From NCBI GenBank assembly GCA_029747015.1, contig JAKOGI010001353.1:1-64000 (forward strand): a stretch of 64,000 nt of DNA, given 5' to 3'. The notes under the pieces were generated by a model. The model was not told where the DNA came from. It did no database searches and worked only from the letters and a program-made list of their open reading frames with translations. Made by a program: the position numbers and the translations under genes. Shown here in pieces: positions 49,292 to 60,960 of the stretch (positions within the stretch are counted from its first letter, which is position 1; each line of letters opens with the position of its first letter). Origin of the DNA: Carnegiea gigantea. Taxonomy: Eukaryota; Streptophyta; Magnoliopsida; Caryophyllales; Cactaceae.

Positions 49292-50558
49292 TGTTGAAAT
49301 AATCATGTGTAAGGTTTTGATGATAACAACCCAATTGCACCAGTCAATATGTTATCATGCTATACTTGAGTAGTGTGCCAGAATTGTGTGTTGAGACAGG
49401 TTGCAAACACCCTGTACAACAGTTCAAAGAAGCATGGAACATCAAAGTGAATATGCATGCACGACATCAAGGAGGTCAAAGGATCACAAGAGTCTTAGAG
49501 TTAATGACTGGTTGTATTCATCGAGATTCTTATTAATATGCCAATTAGAAGATCTTGACTTAACACTTACCTTGAAGGAATTTCTTGTGCTAACTCAGAA
49601 CACTGCTCAGAACAGTTTGAGCAATCAGGTCTGCAGTATTCTGAGGGCAATGTATAAAACTCTTGTCCCAAAGATTTTCAAGCGTTTTTCTACTGCCAAA
49701 ATTCCTAACATATTTGGGATTGATTTTCTGATAATATTTGTCCTACAAAGAGTCCTTCACTGAATAATATTATTTTTCTAAAAAGATACTATCAAAAGAT
49801 TTTGTCTTAGCCTTTAAGATATGATTTTCAAAAAAGATAATGTTGAGAGATTCAATTCCGTTTGAAATACTGATTATTTTTGAGAGCCATTGCTAAAATC
49901 CAAAACCTCCTATATACTTGCGTCACAAGTATTCGGTGGGTATATAATCTCTTACCTCTCAACGTTTTCATTCAGGGTTTTTCAAGGCAAACATCGAGTT
50001 TTTGTAAGGTTATTCTGTGAGTGAAAACCTTTAAGGAGTGTACTAAATTGAGTCATTCTTTCTGGCATAATAGGGTCTGTAAGTGTACCTTACATTCAAC
50101 TTGGTTCGAAGCATAAAAGTAAGGTGTTCTTCTATTCTTTTCTGTCATCAGTTAAGTTTAGAGTGTGTCTAAGTCCTGGAAGAATTTGAACGTTTTGTGT
50201 GGCTCATTCTCAGGTGGAGAATAGTTACGTGTGTATAACTAGAGTCTCGGGGGAGACTAAGTTACGTGTGTGACGTTGTCACATGTGTTACATAATGTAA
50301 CAAACTTGGCCCGTATTAGTGAAAGTGTTTGTTGAAATCCTATTGAGGTAGATCGTGATTTTTACACCTCCATTGGGCCAGAGGTGGTTTTTCACGTAAA
50401 ATCTTGTATCTCCTTTATTTTCGCATTCAAAGTTTTGTTTTCGCCTTACTGCAAACACCTCTCCCAACTGGTCTAACGAACGCTCTGAAATAAAACGAAA
50501 AAATTGAAAGACATAATTTACCTTCCTCTTGTGTCCTTGTGTGCCTTAAAACTTAACA
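49292..50558 (+). repeat. Sirevirus 3' LTR
   Basis: It runs from TGTTGAAATAATC to ACTTAACA, aligned with the 5' LTR along its length. The target duplication CTTGT follows at 50559-50563, then LINE-2 sequence. The open frames inside both LTRs (about 110-120 codons) are paired but have no known motif. Confidence 0.95.
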
Positions 50559-50563
50559 CTTGT

Positions 50564-51253
50564 CCGTTTGGAAAAGGGTTTCCTTTATTTCTGTTTCTTG
50601 AATGGGCTGTAATAAACTTTGATTATCTTCGGCAGTGACTAAATTAAGCATTTCCATATCAATACTAGAGGTGCCTGCCTGAGCTGATTTAAACCTAACA
50701 GTAAAGTCAGTGATAAATATTTTTTCAATTTGTGCAGATTCATCAACCCAAACTCCCGAATTATCCTTAACTTACGTAATCTTGCTTCGTGTCTTTCTTG
50801 CCTTCATAGACTAATGGAAATATCGGGAGTTTCTATCGCTGTTTACCAACCAATCTTTTCTTGCAAACTTCCACCAATATTTTTGGTTAAAGAGATGCAT
50901 CTTTTCCCATTGCTTTATAAGTCTATAGTGCCAGTTATTTAAACGAGCACTATTTGGCTCATGGACTAACTTGGCTTCAACATGTAGAAGCTGTTCCGTA
51001 TTCCTTTCTAGCTTATGCTTAAAATTTCCAAAAGTACGCTTGCTCCACGATTTAAGGTCCAATTTGATTTTTTTTCAATTTCTGTACTAACTGATACATA
51101 GAAGTGTCTTGCCCTCTCGTTCTCCAATTTTATTTGACAATACTGCACGTTTCCTGGTAGTGAACCTAGGAGTGTTCGTATTTGAAATTCGTGCCCATTC
51201 GAGGCGGATGCGCTGGCTCCATATTGAGCAGCACAAAAGAATGATCGGAGCAT
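50564..51253 (-). pseudogene. LINE-2 linker and RT fingers, 5' of the Sirevirus
   Basis: Minus-strand segments read LKSWSKRTFGNFKHKLERN, then LFNQKYWWKFARKDWLVNSD and NSRYFH, the conserved EN-RT linker of plant LINEs. Near 50564 the reading reaches the point directly before KAPGP in the part left of the Sirevirus. Frameshifts divide it into at least two frames. Confidence 0.85.
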
Positions 51254-51381
51254 GTAAAGGGGCCATTATTGACTATGTAGGAAGGAAATAATTGCGCACA
51301 ATCCTCCCTGAGCAGAACTCTATCAAGTTTTTCATAAACGAGTTGGCCGCGTAGGATTTTTTTCTAAGTGAACACCCGCCC

Positions 51382-51904
51382 TTAGACATTAGCATCAATA
51401 CTTCGAGTGTAATTCAAAAAATCATTAACGCGTCGTGCTCGAGAACTAGTTAAAGGAGCACCACCGATCTTATTAGAAGAACGCAGCATTTCATTAAAAT
51501 CCTCCATTATACACCAAGGAAAGGTAATGGAGTTGCTGAGCTGATTAAAATTGTGCCCAAAAATGTCTGTCTCTTTCCTGCACAGGAGCATGAACTACTG
51601 TCAAAAGAAATTATTTACTACTGTCCTTATCGATAACATGACAATGAATTGCCCTATTGTCTTTTGCTATGTCATTAAGATCGACATTAATGGAATTCCA
51701 CATACACCAAATTCCCCCCTCATGATTGACTGTTGGTATTATATCATACTGTGAAAATCCCAAATTCCTTATAATTAATTCCGTATTCTGTTCGTTAACC
51801 ATAGTTTCAAGTAGAAACAAAATATCTGGCTTAATAGTACGATTAATAAATGCTATTTCCTGTCCCTCAATTGGTATTTTTTTGCACCCTAGACATTCCA
51901 ACAA
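51382..51904 (-). pseudogene. LINE-2 AP-type endonuclease
   Basis: The first open part (51904-51611) has IKPDILFLLETMV, the metal-binding Glu motif. The second (51591-51382) has PWCIMEDFNEML, where the GDFNE motif has Glu in place of Gly, and KIGGAPLTSSRARRVNDF. A frameshift lies between. The function was to nick target DNA. Confidence 0.85.
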
Positions 51905-54243
51905 ATGACTTCATGCAAAACAATGATGAATAAAACTGTTCCAGTGCAGAGAGTATTCATGCTGTATCTTTTGATCCATCGGATCGGTCGGTAAGATGGC
52001 CTTGGAAAGTAAGCGATAAAGCTTGATTCCTGTAAAAATACAACATAAGGACAGAGGTAACAATTACCTCATTCATCCCTGTAAAAATACAAGAAGCTAG
52101 AATACAAGAAAACTGAGCAGCCACGTCGCCGGAAAAAATAAAAGTTCTCCTCTGGCCCCGTAAGACAATTTTGGCGTAAAGGTTGCTACAACACATACAA
52201 TGCTGTCTCCAATCCACTGGAACTGGATGTGGCAGCACAAGGCCGAGACAAAAAGAAGCACATAGAATCCCACGACCTGTGCCACCAAAAAAGGCAAAGA
52301 AACGACAACGAATAATCCAACACAACACCATTGGTACAAAGAACGAAGTCCGGGACCGATCGTGTGGAACACTTGTGAAAGCCAACATAATCATGATGAT
52401 ACTGTTAGTAGAGGAATAGCAACTAACAGGGTTAGTAACCACTAGGAATGGCAATAGGGCAGGTACGAGGCGGGTTGAACCGTACCCGTACCCATTTTCG
52501 AAAATAATATTCATACCCGTACCCATACCCATTGGGTATTAAAAAACTAAACCCATATCCTTGCCCACCGAATTTTTGCGGGTTTGCGGGTTTTATTCGG
52601 GTTTGTATAGGAAATAAAAATTAATACCCATATTAAACCCATATTTAAATTCAATATTAGTAAATTCAACAAGTCATTAGCACGTTTTTGTTAAACGCCT
52701 ACTAAACATCCCCTGCCATAATGTTTGGTCACAACAAGTAGCAACAATCCACATGAGAAGCATAGATTACCTATCCACTAGTAAGATATGCAAATTTAGG
52801 CTGCCAAACTTGATTAATTAAGTCAGATTAGATTTTTTTAAATTAATAAAAAACGGGTACAGGGCGGGTTCGGGTACGGGGCGGGTGAAGCTCGTACCCG
52901 TATCCATTTTTCTCAAATCCGCCCATACCCATTTAAAACCCATTTTCGTCACCCATTTGGGTTATAAACGGGGCGGATTTTTCGAGTTTTAAATGGGTAC
53001 GAGTTTTATTGCCATCCCTAGTAACCACCCGAGCCATCTTCAAAGGATAAGGTTTTACACCTAAGACATCAAGCGACAGGATTTGCAATATCGATCTCAC
53101 GAAAATTATGCGTAAAATATCGACGATAATAGGGCCATAGATAATAAAGGGAGGTAAACTTCAAGATCAGAGGACTCAGAATTAAGGAGCAGGAGAAGCA
53201 AAAGGGGTATATGAGAAATTTTATTACACAATCTCCTAATTGCTAAGACAAAACACAGAGAGAGCACCAATCAATCTGAGCTCCTTCCATGATGAAGAAA
53301 TAAAAACATGTGGAGCAGCACACAAGCATGTCAAGAGAGGCATACCAAAAGGTGCAGGAAACAAAGCCTAGGAATGTACTAACACACTCAAAAAAGTGCA
53401 AGCAACAGACTAACCCCAAAACATAATCAAAGACAGATAAACAACAAAGACCTTCCAGGTAAATGAAAAGCAGATCTTGTAGCTGACTTAGTATCATTAA
53501 AAAATTGAATCAGAAAGGTTTTTTTCGAATATAAGATGCGGATATGAAGATTACAATAAACACCAACAGTATGTGCTCAAGCAATTTCATGGTTGAATTC
53601 CCTGTGGCAGTCGGTAGTCTATATCTCGATAAATAGAGAACAAGGCAGATCTCCTTCTCAGTTGTTTGAAATTCAACTTTGGAAAATATACCAAAATTAC
53701 CAAACGAATTCAAAAAAGGAATGAATCTGAGGCAATACCTTTGCCTCACAGAAATCCCAAAGTGCAGTAAGTAAAAAAGGAGCAGGGAACTTACCTGAGG
53801 CCTGTAGCAGAGATCTATATTCGAGGACGATTGAATGTCTGGAACAAGAGCAGTCCATACCAGCAGAATAGCATCGCAATTAGAGACAGTCGCTGAAGAT
53901 GTGGCTAAGCAAGCGATGGATGGTCGAATGGAGTGCAGGAAAAATTGGGCAGGAGAGGGGAAGAAGAAATTGAAGGCAGAAGAATAGACGAACAGAGTAG
54001 AAGCGCCGAACGAAGAAAACAGACCGAATGAACCACCAGGATCTGGGGGTTCCTTCATGATATGCTGGGGCTGAGCAGATGAATAGGAAGGAGAATCGGC
54101 TTTGGATGAGCAGATGATGCCGGAAGATGCACAAGACGGCGGAGGAGCTAGGGTTTCATGGCCAACAAAGGAAACTAGAGACTCTCTCTCAGACTTTTCT
54201 CTCTCTAGAGCTTTCTAACTGCTGAGTAGACCACATGTAAAAT
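51905..54243 (-). other. LINE-2 5' leader, holding an hAT insertion
   Basis: On the minus strand this stretch starts with a GAGAGA-rich leader and an AACCCTAGCTCC segment (about 54150), then T-rich sequence with a CCTCAG-GTAAG splice-like junction near 53795 and a TTTTTACAG near 52040. Open frames of 182 and 84 codons (54058-53510, 54134-53880) match no LINE ORF1 feature such as a CCHC knuckle. Either ORF1 is lost or this LINE has a long untranslated leader. Confidence 0.5.
52443..53020. mobile_element. Non-autonomous hAT element (578 bp)
   Basis: The ends are TAGGAATGGCAATA and, inverted, TAGGGATGGCAATA. GTAACCAC is perfectly duplicated at 52435-52442 and 53021-53028, the 8-bp signature of hAT. 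The arms are rich in GGGTACGGG and GGCGGGT motifs in inverted arrangement, with an AT-rich centre. It has no transposase. Confidence 0.92.
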
Positions 54244-54254
54244 ACAAGTTGACA

Positions 54255-54962
54255 TGATAGAAAGTAGAGACGCACCCTTTTTTCTCTTTGTAGCTAAGAG
54301 AGGCACTAGAATAGGAATTAAAGATAGATGCAGACACCTCCAAGTTCTACATAGTTAAGCCTTTAAGGCGAACAAAAAAACTGCAGGTCCGCAGGCCTAG
54401 GAAATACTTCTATAATAATAGTAGGATTACAAAAATGACATCTCCTCGTCAAATTAGGGTACACACTTTGACCATCAATATTTACCACTAATAATGGCGA
54501 AAATTATAAGCTTATGTTATTATGAACGGATTTTTTTAAAATAAATCCAGTGGTGGTCAATTAATATCATAAATCAATATATATTTTGCAAAATTAACGG
54601 TTAAAATTTGCAAACTTTGACCTTAAAAGCTAAATGTAGATATTCTTTCTGGGCAAAGGGAGTATCAAAATTAAAGTCATATTGGTTTAAGTACATTGAG
54701 ATGGATTATGTCCACATCGATAAAAATTTTGTTGATTTTAGGTCAAGCTAATTTCAATTACGGTTGACTTTACGTAGGTTGAATATTTAGCCTGATGCAC
54801 TTATCTCGCTAAGAAAAAAAACTCTGGAAACTTTTGGATTGAACTCATTCAGGTCTATTTATTTCTACATTTTGGTCCAAGGGTATTTTTAAAAATAATA
54901 ATAATAATAAACGGGCTGGTTGGTGTAGGAAGGGAAATAAAAAATTATATTGAAAGATCTAA
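54255..54962. other. Unassigned spacer
   Basis: This is host sequence on the far side of LINE-2 and so the former upstream region of the MDL3-like gene. No coding or bounded repeat is seen apart from a short (AAT)n at about 54894-54909. Confidence 0.4.
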
Positions 54963-55848
54963 GGTCATGTTTGGCAAACAGCTATTAGCAGCTATTTGTA
55001 TTGGATGTTAGTTGTTAGCCGTCTCAATCAGTTGTTTGCATTAGCTATTTCAGTAAGCTATTTTAAGAAAAAGTGTTTGATAAAATTAGTTATCTTTATA
55101 AAATATATTTGATAAAATTTCATTTATGTCCATGTCTCTCATTTACTGCGGAAGATGATTTTCTTTTTAATTAGCTAGTCACTTATTTGTTTTTCGATAT
55201 GAATTAAATTTATGTGATATATGCAAATTACCTTCACTTATATAATCCTATTTTGTTGATAATTCTACGAAATAGGAATTAAATCTTCTTATTGATTTAT
55301 ACATAAATTGTTTTTTTAATCTATTTTTATTTTCAATCTAAATTAAAAGTCATGTGATTTTCACTTAGACAAATTTCTATCTATTATTAGTTTAACTTTC
55401 TTTCAAGGGGAAGGGATGAATTGAGAATTAATTGCATTACATTTAATGTTACTACACAAAATTAGCAAAAATTAATGATTTTATCCTTTCATAAACCTGT
55501 TAAAATAAAATTATGAAGGTATGAATTTTTGTGCATTATTATTTAATTTGAATTTGAAGATGCAAGCTGAAACTTAGGAGAGATAGCACAAAAGAATATA
55601 TGAATTTTATGCTATATAATGAAATGAATGACATTTTAGTCTTTTACATTAAAAACCCAAACAAACAACTTGAAAAAGTTACAATCTTTAACTTTTTAGA
55701 AAAAAGTTTTTGGGGTGAAAAAGTTATTTCACAAAACCATATATCAAACAATCCAAATAGTTCTTTAATTAGTCGTATAGTCAAAACCACTACAAAAAGC
55801 CATTCTTGAACAAAAAGTCATCCAAAAAACCATTTACCAAACACCTAT
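54963..55848. mobile_element. MITE related to 33147-33515, long copy
   Basis: The left end GGTCATGTTTGGCAAACAGC and the inverted right end AGGTGTTTGGTAAATGG, with TAA on both sides, fit a degenerate MITE. The inner right part (AAAAGTTATTTCACAAAACC, AAAAAGTCATCC) resembles the AAAAAGCT arm of the shorter copy. The middle is AT-rich and may hold another insertion. Confidence 0.5.
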
Positions 55849-56022
55849 TAAATGTTACTACATACAAGGCACTAAAAGGTACTTAATGATACCCCAAAAA
55901 AAAATTAAAAAAAAATACTACATGAAACTCAATGGTATTACAAATCAGCATAGAAAATATAAATAGGCATTAGTGATCATAAATAAAATGCAATCTCAGT
56001 GACGTTATATGCATACATACAT

Positions 56023-56066
56023 TACACGCGCGCGCGCACACACACACGCGCGCGCACACACACACA
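56023..56066. repeat. (CG)n(CA)n alternating purine-pyrimidine tract
   Basis: Forty-four bases of strict purine-pyrimidine alternation made of CACACA and CGCGCG blocks, directly before (TA)n runs to about 56136. This is a classical Z-DNA-prone composition. Confidence 0.9.
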
Positions 56067-56101
56067 ACTTATATATCGATATGTATATAATATATGTATA
56101 T

Positions 56102-56135
<34 letters not shown>

Positions 56136-56214
56136 ATGAAAATACCACCAAAATTTACTACCAATTTGTTTTCGATTTTCAAAGTACAAGAGAGTAAGTT
56201 AGTATTAACAATTA

Positions 56215-56746
56215 GGCCATGTTCTTTTCATAGGTCATTTTAGATTTACCAACTTTAACCCACTTCAATCAACTTCAACCCACTTTAACCAACTTCAACC
56301 CACATAAAAAAAAAAAATTACCAACCTCAACCCACTTCAATCCACTTCAACCAACTTCGACCTACCTTAACCCACTTCAATCGACTTCAACCCATCCCTT
56401 TATAAATTTAATAATTTGTAACCCAAATCGTTAAAAAGAATTGACAAGTTGTGCCAACCTCCAACTTCCAAAAAAATAGTTACAAAATTATGAAATTACC
56501 ATTCAGTGAAATAATACACTAAAAATTATAATAACTTAATAAATTATCACACATTCTCATTATTTTAATCCACTTCAACCCACCACAAAAAAAATATGTC
56601 AACTTCAACCCACTTCAACCACCTTTAACCCACTTCAACCAACTTCAACCCACTTCAAAAAAATACCAACTTCAACCCACCTCAACTAACATCAAGCCAC
56701 TTCAATCTTTTACCCACCTCCATTTACCCACAAAAAGATCAGGCCC
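56215..56746. mobile_element. Tourist-like element of the TTCAACCCAC family, short copy
   Basis: The left end is GGCCATGTTCTTTTCA and the inverted right end GGGCCTGATCTTTTT, with TTA on both sides (56212-56214 and 56747-56749). The arms are arrays of ACTTCAACCCAC variants. It gives the uninterrupted form of the element at 31645-32988. Confidence 0.8.
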
Positions 56747-56749
56747 TTA

Positions 56750-57985
56750 ATAGTGGTAAGATAATATATTTTTAATACATATTATTGTTGTGGTATGCTG
56801 AAACTTACCTGATTTTTTCAAATTTCAGCGTACGAGGATCCAAATGAGTAATAACATTTTGTTATGATAAGAATATCTTTCTTTTTAACACATTCTTAAT
56901 GTGATATTCTTAGTATCAATTAAACACAAACAATTGCTACAATTAAAAAGTTATGGAATTTCGTATGCATCGTTGAGTCTTTAATATTAGTTGAAAATTA
57001 ATTGAGAAGTATGTGCCAAAAATCGAGTTGTACTATATATTTCTTGTGTCTCGACCAAGGTATTGCTCCAAGCAATACATTACTGCAAGTTTCAGTATCA
57101 GTAAGCTCTATCAACACTATATATGCAGATTTCGATATGTGTATGTTTATGTGATCTGTGGGAGTACATCTTCTTGTACGTACAATACAAGAGTGATATA
57201 TCATGAAATATAAATGCATATCTAGCTAATTAATTAAATATTAGTGTCTGCAAAAAAGAATTTGGATTAGAGAATTTAGCGAGCATTTTAAGTTGCGAAT
57301 TGACAAGCTGGAAAATTAGCTTATAGTAATTCAGAAAATAGTTCTGTACATTCTCTTGATTTAAAATATCATTCATTAATTTTGTATTTTGACCAATCAT
57401 TTATATCTCTCTGTGTCACCAATTTATATTTATTAGCAAACAAAATACCTGAAAAAACAATTCACATTTTTGTCATTAAATGACCACTATTTTTCATATC
57501 ATATAAAGGTTTCTCAACACTATCTTGTAATTTTTGCAATATTCTTAAATTTTATACTACTTAATTACATGTATGTCAATTCTTTTGTTTTAACTAAAAA
57601 ATCAAAAACCAAGTATTAACATTACATTAAAAAATATATAAAAAAATTAATTAAAATTTTTTATATTTAATATTTTTGTTAACAAATCTTCATATATGTC
57701 ATATTTTATCATAGTTTTCACTTTGGTGAAAACTCATTCGTTTACACTTTATATGTCTTTCTACAACTTTGACAGTGTGTCGATCCCAAGTCGAGGTCAT
57801 GTCAGTCTGGAAAGCGAGTGAATATGAAGACTTGCAAAAACTTAAGCAATTGAGAAACTAACTATAACACTATATGGGATGGCATTGTACGTATAGAGAT
57901 CAAGTTAGAGATTACACGTCTGAACAAGAAATTAAAATAGAAAATAGTAATAAAGAAAAGATAAAGTTAGAATTAGTAGCGCACA
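56750..57985. other. Unassigned AT-rich spacer
   Basis: No gene or bounded element is seen. Overlapping open frames near 56998-57219 on both strands lack motifs. Confidence 0.4.
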
Positions 57986-57989
57986 AGAG

Positions 57990-57990
<1 letters not shown>

Positions 57991-58049
<59 letters not shown>

Positions 58050-58060
58050 ATATATATATA

Positions 58061-58110
<50 letters not shown>

Positions 58111-58127
58111 TATATATATATATATAT

Positions 58128-58185
<58 letters not shown>
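57991..58185. repeat. (TA)n microsatellite, interrupted
   Basis: About 195 bases of TA units with a few single-base breaks. The long Tyr-Ile open frames across it are repeat artefacts. Confidence 0.95.
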
Positions 58186-58190
<5 letters not shown>

Positions 58191-58392
58191 GTGCATGGAT
58201 CACATGAGAAGAGAAGAAGAAGAGAAAAGAAAATCTAAGCCCTTCATTTCACCAATAGCTTAGATTTATAGACAAGCCACTTTCACCTCTTTAATTAATA
58301 CCAAAATTACCCTTATAAGCAAATAGTATTCATTAGCCTTAATAAAAAAATTAAAATAATGAATATATTTTAAAAGAACTCTAGAAATGAAT

Positions 58393-59580
58393 GTAGAACA
58401 ATTTAAAAGAGAAATAGAATTTGAAATCTATGAAGATACAAATATGTTACAACAAATACAATACTTAAGTTAGAATAGGTATGAATGTGTAATTTTTGAA
58501 TCAAAAATAATTTCTTTAATAGAAAGAATGATATGAATATGTTCTTAAGCAAATCAATGAAATGGATTTGCAAGAACCATGGTGTAAAATAACCAGAATT
58601 CAATAGAAAATCAAGTTAATGGGACAATATAAAGAAATGACAAAAGCAAAACTAGATAATTTACTATTTTGGCTTCAACAAAGAGAACACCAATTAAGGG
58701 CTCATATAGATAAAAATTTAATTGGAACATGAATGAGAATATTAGACAAAATTAATCTAATAACATATGGACTAGAAAAAAGACAAGTAAAAGATATCGA
58801 AATAAACAATAGTGAAAATGACATAAGTGATACTGAACACTAGTGTAGTGACGAAGATTAAAAGCTAATATGAGCTTTTTGAAAATTAAAAATCAATTAA
58901 GAGGTATAAAATAAGAAATTCAAGTATCAACTAAAGGCCTAGTAATACAGATGCAACTTCTATTTACTACTTTAAAGGAACTCTAAAACCTAAACAAAAG
59001 AAAGAATGTATTCCCTTAGAAATAAAACTCCGAGCAAAAGCAATTACAGGAAGCGGTGATGAGAAAATATTTAAAAAGATACCAAGATAAACTGTTAAAA
59101 AAGACAAAACAATTACAAATAGAGAAGATAGAAGAACAAAGAGAACTTAAGGGAAAAGATAAAGAGGAACAAAGTGAAGAAAACAACTAATGGAAGAGTA
59201 TGATGGAACCATTGAAGAACTCTTACAAGAATTTGAAGACTTACAAATTTTAGAAATAGTTAAACTAAATATGAGCACTGGATGGCCAACATGATGTTCT
59301 TCTAGCAATAACCTAGGGTCAGTCACTTTTAAACAAGTAGAAACATCAATCCCTACCGATGAATTTGAACAAAAATTAAAAAAAAACATATATCCCAACT
59401 ATAAACGAAGAAAGAACCAAGTACTTTTAAATGTTGGAATTGTGGACGAGTAGGATATAAATTTATTAATTGCACAAAAAGAAAGAAAAATCTTGTAAAA
59501 CTCTATACAGAAAAATTTGAGGAAATCAAAGATGAACTTTATCCAATTAAAATTGAAAATTTCAATGAAATTTCAATTGA
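58393..59580 (+). pseudogene. Decayed retroelement Gag / pararetrovirus coat-like fragment
   Basis: Several short plus-strand frames are rich in Lys, Glu and Gln. Near 59420-59480 there is a Cys-X2-Cys-X4-Tyr-X4-Cys knuckle, a CCHC type in which His has become Tyr, followed by a basic run and an acidic segment. A knuckle at the end of a lysine-rich protein followed by an acidic tail is seen in coat proteins of endogenous Caulimoviridae, but LTR-element Gags also fit. Stops and shifts are frequent and no polymerase is attached. Treated as an unclassified relic. Confidence 0.35.
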
Positions 59581-59584
59581 AGTC

Positions 59585-60715
59585 AAATGCGTGCCTAGCA
59601 GCTCCAGTATACTATTTCTCACGTGTGGGCCTAGTTTGGTGCCCTCGTACTGGCCGAACAATGCCTCACCCAGCCAAGTGCTCGAGCCTGGCTAGTTTTG
59701 TCTTCCAGTCGCTCCAGTTTCATGTTTGGGCCTGCTCTATTTTGTTTCCCTTTTCCTAGCTGGACTTCAAGTTCCAATTGATGATTACCGCAAAAATTGG
59801 AAAGTCAAGATTAATGTCGACAAAGTTAAAAAAATCGAGGAAAATAAGACTGGCAATGCGGTGTGAGCAATAACTTTGTCGACACTAGAATAAACAGTCG
59901 TCCTGGGGTCCAGTTAAATCATCAATTTCTTCTCCCTTATAATTGTAGCTTGTAGGCTTAGTTTAGTGGTTTTAGAGAAGAATTTCATACAATTTTTTAG
60001 TTCTAGTTTTAATTTCATTTTAATTTTTATGTCCACAAAATTATTTTCATTCAAAATTCCAGTTTTACTTCTCTCTTCGAATTTATGGTAAATGTTGAAT
60101 ATTCGTGATTGACACCGGTTGAAATTCAAAATTCTCGATTGAATTTAAACAGCTGTGGTAATCTCTTCTCTCTGTATTGTCTCTCGAATAATTATAATTT
60201 TATCGTGTTCTTAGTAGTTGTGATAATCTCTTCTGCAGTTGATGCTTAGTTTACAGTTTTAATCATGTTTAGACTAGATTCAATTTCTATTAGTTGAATG
60301 ATTATATTTTGCCGGTTTCTTACTTTCAATTTAATTAATATGCCTTAGTTTTTGGATGTAACTGGACTAGATTTGACCTTATCCCTGTGGAGTCAATTAG
60401 AGCTGAGAAAGCCTGAATCGACACAGTGACACGAGTGAACCCGACCCGAAATTACTGAGAGAGCAACAAACCTGAAACAAAACAAACCGATTTCGACCCG
60501 AAGTTGAAACGATTAATCGTTTAGCATGAAAACATATTCTTTTTCAATTTTGAGTAAATCTAAACTATTTCCAAGGATGACATGAAAATGACCCGTTTAT
60601 TAAATGGATCGATCCGAACTGACCCGTTTTCCATCACTAGAATTGACCCCTGAATATTATTGCTAACAAATCGTATGCCTGCAGTACTACTATACATCCT
60701 TTCTGGATCGCATCA
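59585..60715 (+). repeat. Gypsy Tat/Athila-like LTR (left border unresolved)
   Basis: It ends GGATCGCATCA immediately before a tRNA-Asp-type primer region and contains TATCCCTGTGGAGTCAA near 60381, a landmark of these LTRs. Between that landmark and AATTGACCCCTGAA at 60641, about 250 bases rich in GACCCG look like a further insertion. The start of the LTR was not found. Confidence 0.55.
60385..60639. mobile_element. Possible hAT-like insertion in the LTR
   Basis: The right end, inverted, reads TAGTGATGGAAAACGGGTCAG, of hAT type and similar in build to the TAGGGATGGC ends elsewhere here. The left end is poorly kept (TAGAGCTGAGAAAG) and the flanking octamers do not match, so the claim is weak. 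Confidence 0.3.
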
Positions 60716-60721
60716 AGTTTT

Positions 60722-60733
60722 TGGCGCTGTTGC
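60722..60733 (+). promoter_or_regulatory. Gypsy primer binding site (tRNA-Asp type)
   Basis: TGGCGCTGTTGC in the context AGTTTTTGGCGCTGTTGC differs by one base from the TGGCGCCGTTGC primer region of Tat/Athila elements. Confidence 0.75.
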
Positions 60734-60960
60734 TAGGACAACGAATTTAGGTCGCTATTTTTCTTTTTTGTTTATTTATCTTCTTAGTTCATAACCTCTA
60801 TTAGCATATTAGTTTCATATTTTTTGTATTTAGATTAGCTACTTAGTTAATTTGATTAGTATTCCATAAATGTTTTTAGTTTGTTTTTCTAGTTTGAAAA
60901 AATTGAACATCTGAAAAAAGTTAAAAATTCAAAAAAGGCCAATTTTCCGTTACTTTCAAT

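Larger units (their letters stand above)
40352..50558 (+). mobile_element. Sirevirus (SIRE/Maximus-type Copia) inserted in LINE-2
   Basis: Full-length element of 10.2 kb: LTRs of 1265 and 1267 bp (TGTTGAAA to TTAACA), a perfect primer site, long Gag with coiled coil, protease, integrase, RT and RNase H in Copia order, an extra ORF after pol, and the CATCATCAAAAAGGGAGA tract before the 3' LTR that is characteristic of Sireviruses. In the first 390 bp of LTR I count about 22 differences and one 4-base gap, many of them C/T or G/A. The pol frame is broken by at least eight stops or shifts, so the copy is not autonomous. Confidence 0.95.
37523..54243 (-). mobile_element. LINE-2, full-length L1-type LINE with two nested insertions
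   Basis: ACAAGTTGATA at 37512-37522 and ACAAGTTGACA at 54244-54254 form a 10/11 target duplication. The minus-strand element begins at 54243 with a leader rich in GAGAGA, and ends with an A tail (8 T at 37523-37530). Removing the Sirevirus and hAT insertions leaves about 5.9 kb, normal for a full-length plant L1. EN, linker, RT, zf-RVT and RNase H are all present. An ORF1 domain is not recognised. Confidence 0.8.

Noticed and set aside
51957..52532. 191-codon minus-strand open frame
   Set aside because: Its N-terminal part is made of hAT inverted-repeat sequence; the rest has no motif. It crosses an element border.
53510..54058. 182-codon minus-strand open frame, possibly a host gene or LINE ORF1
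   Set aside because: It is rich in Phe, Ser and Leu like any T-rich sequence, has no family motif, and lies inside the LINE-2 leader.
57874..58263. 129-codon open frame across a (TA)n tract
   Set aside because: Most of it is Tyr-Ile repeat; the ends show no domain.
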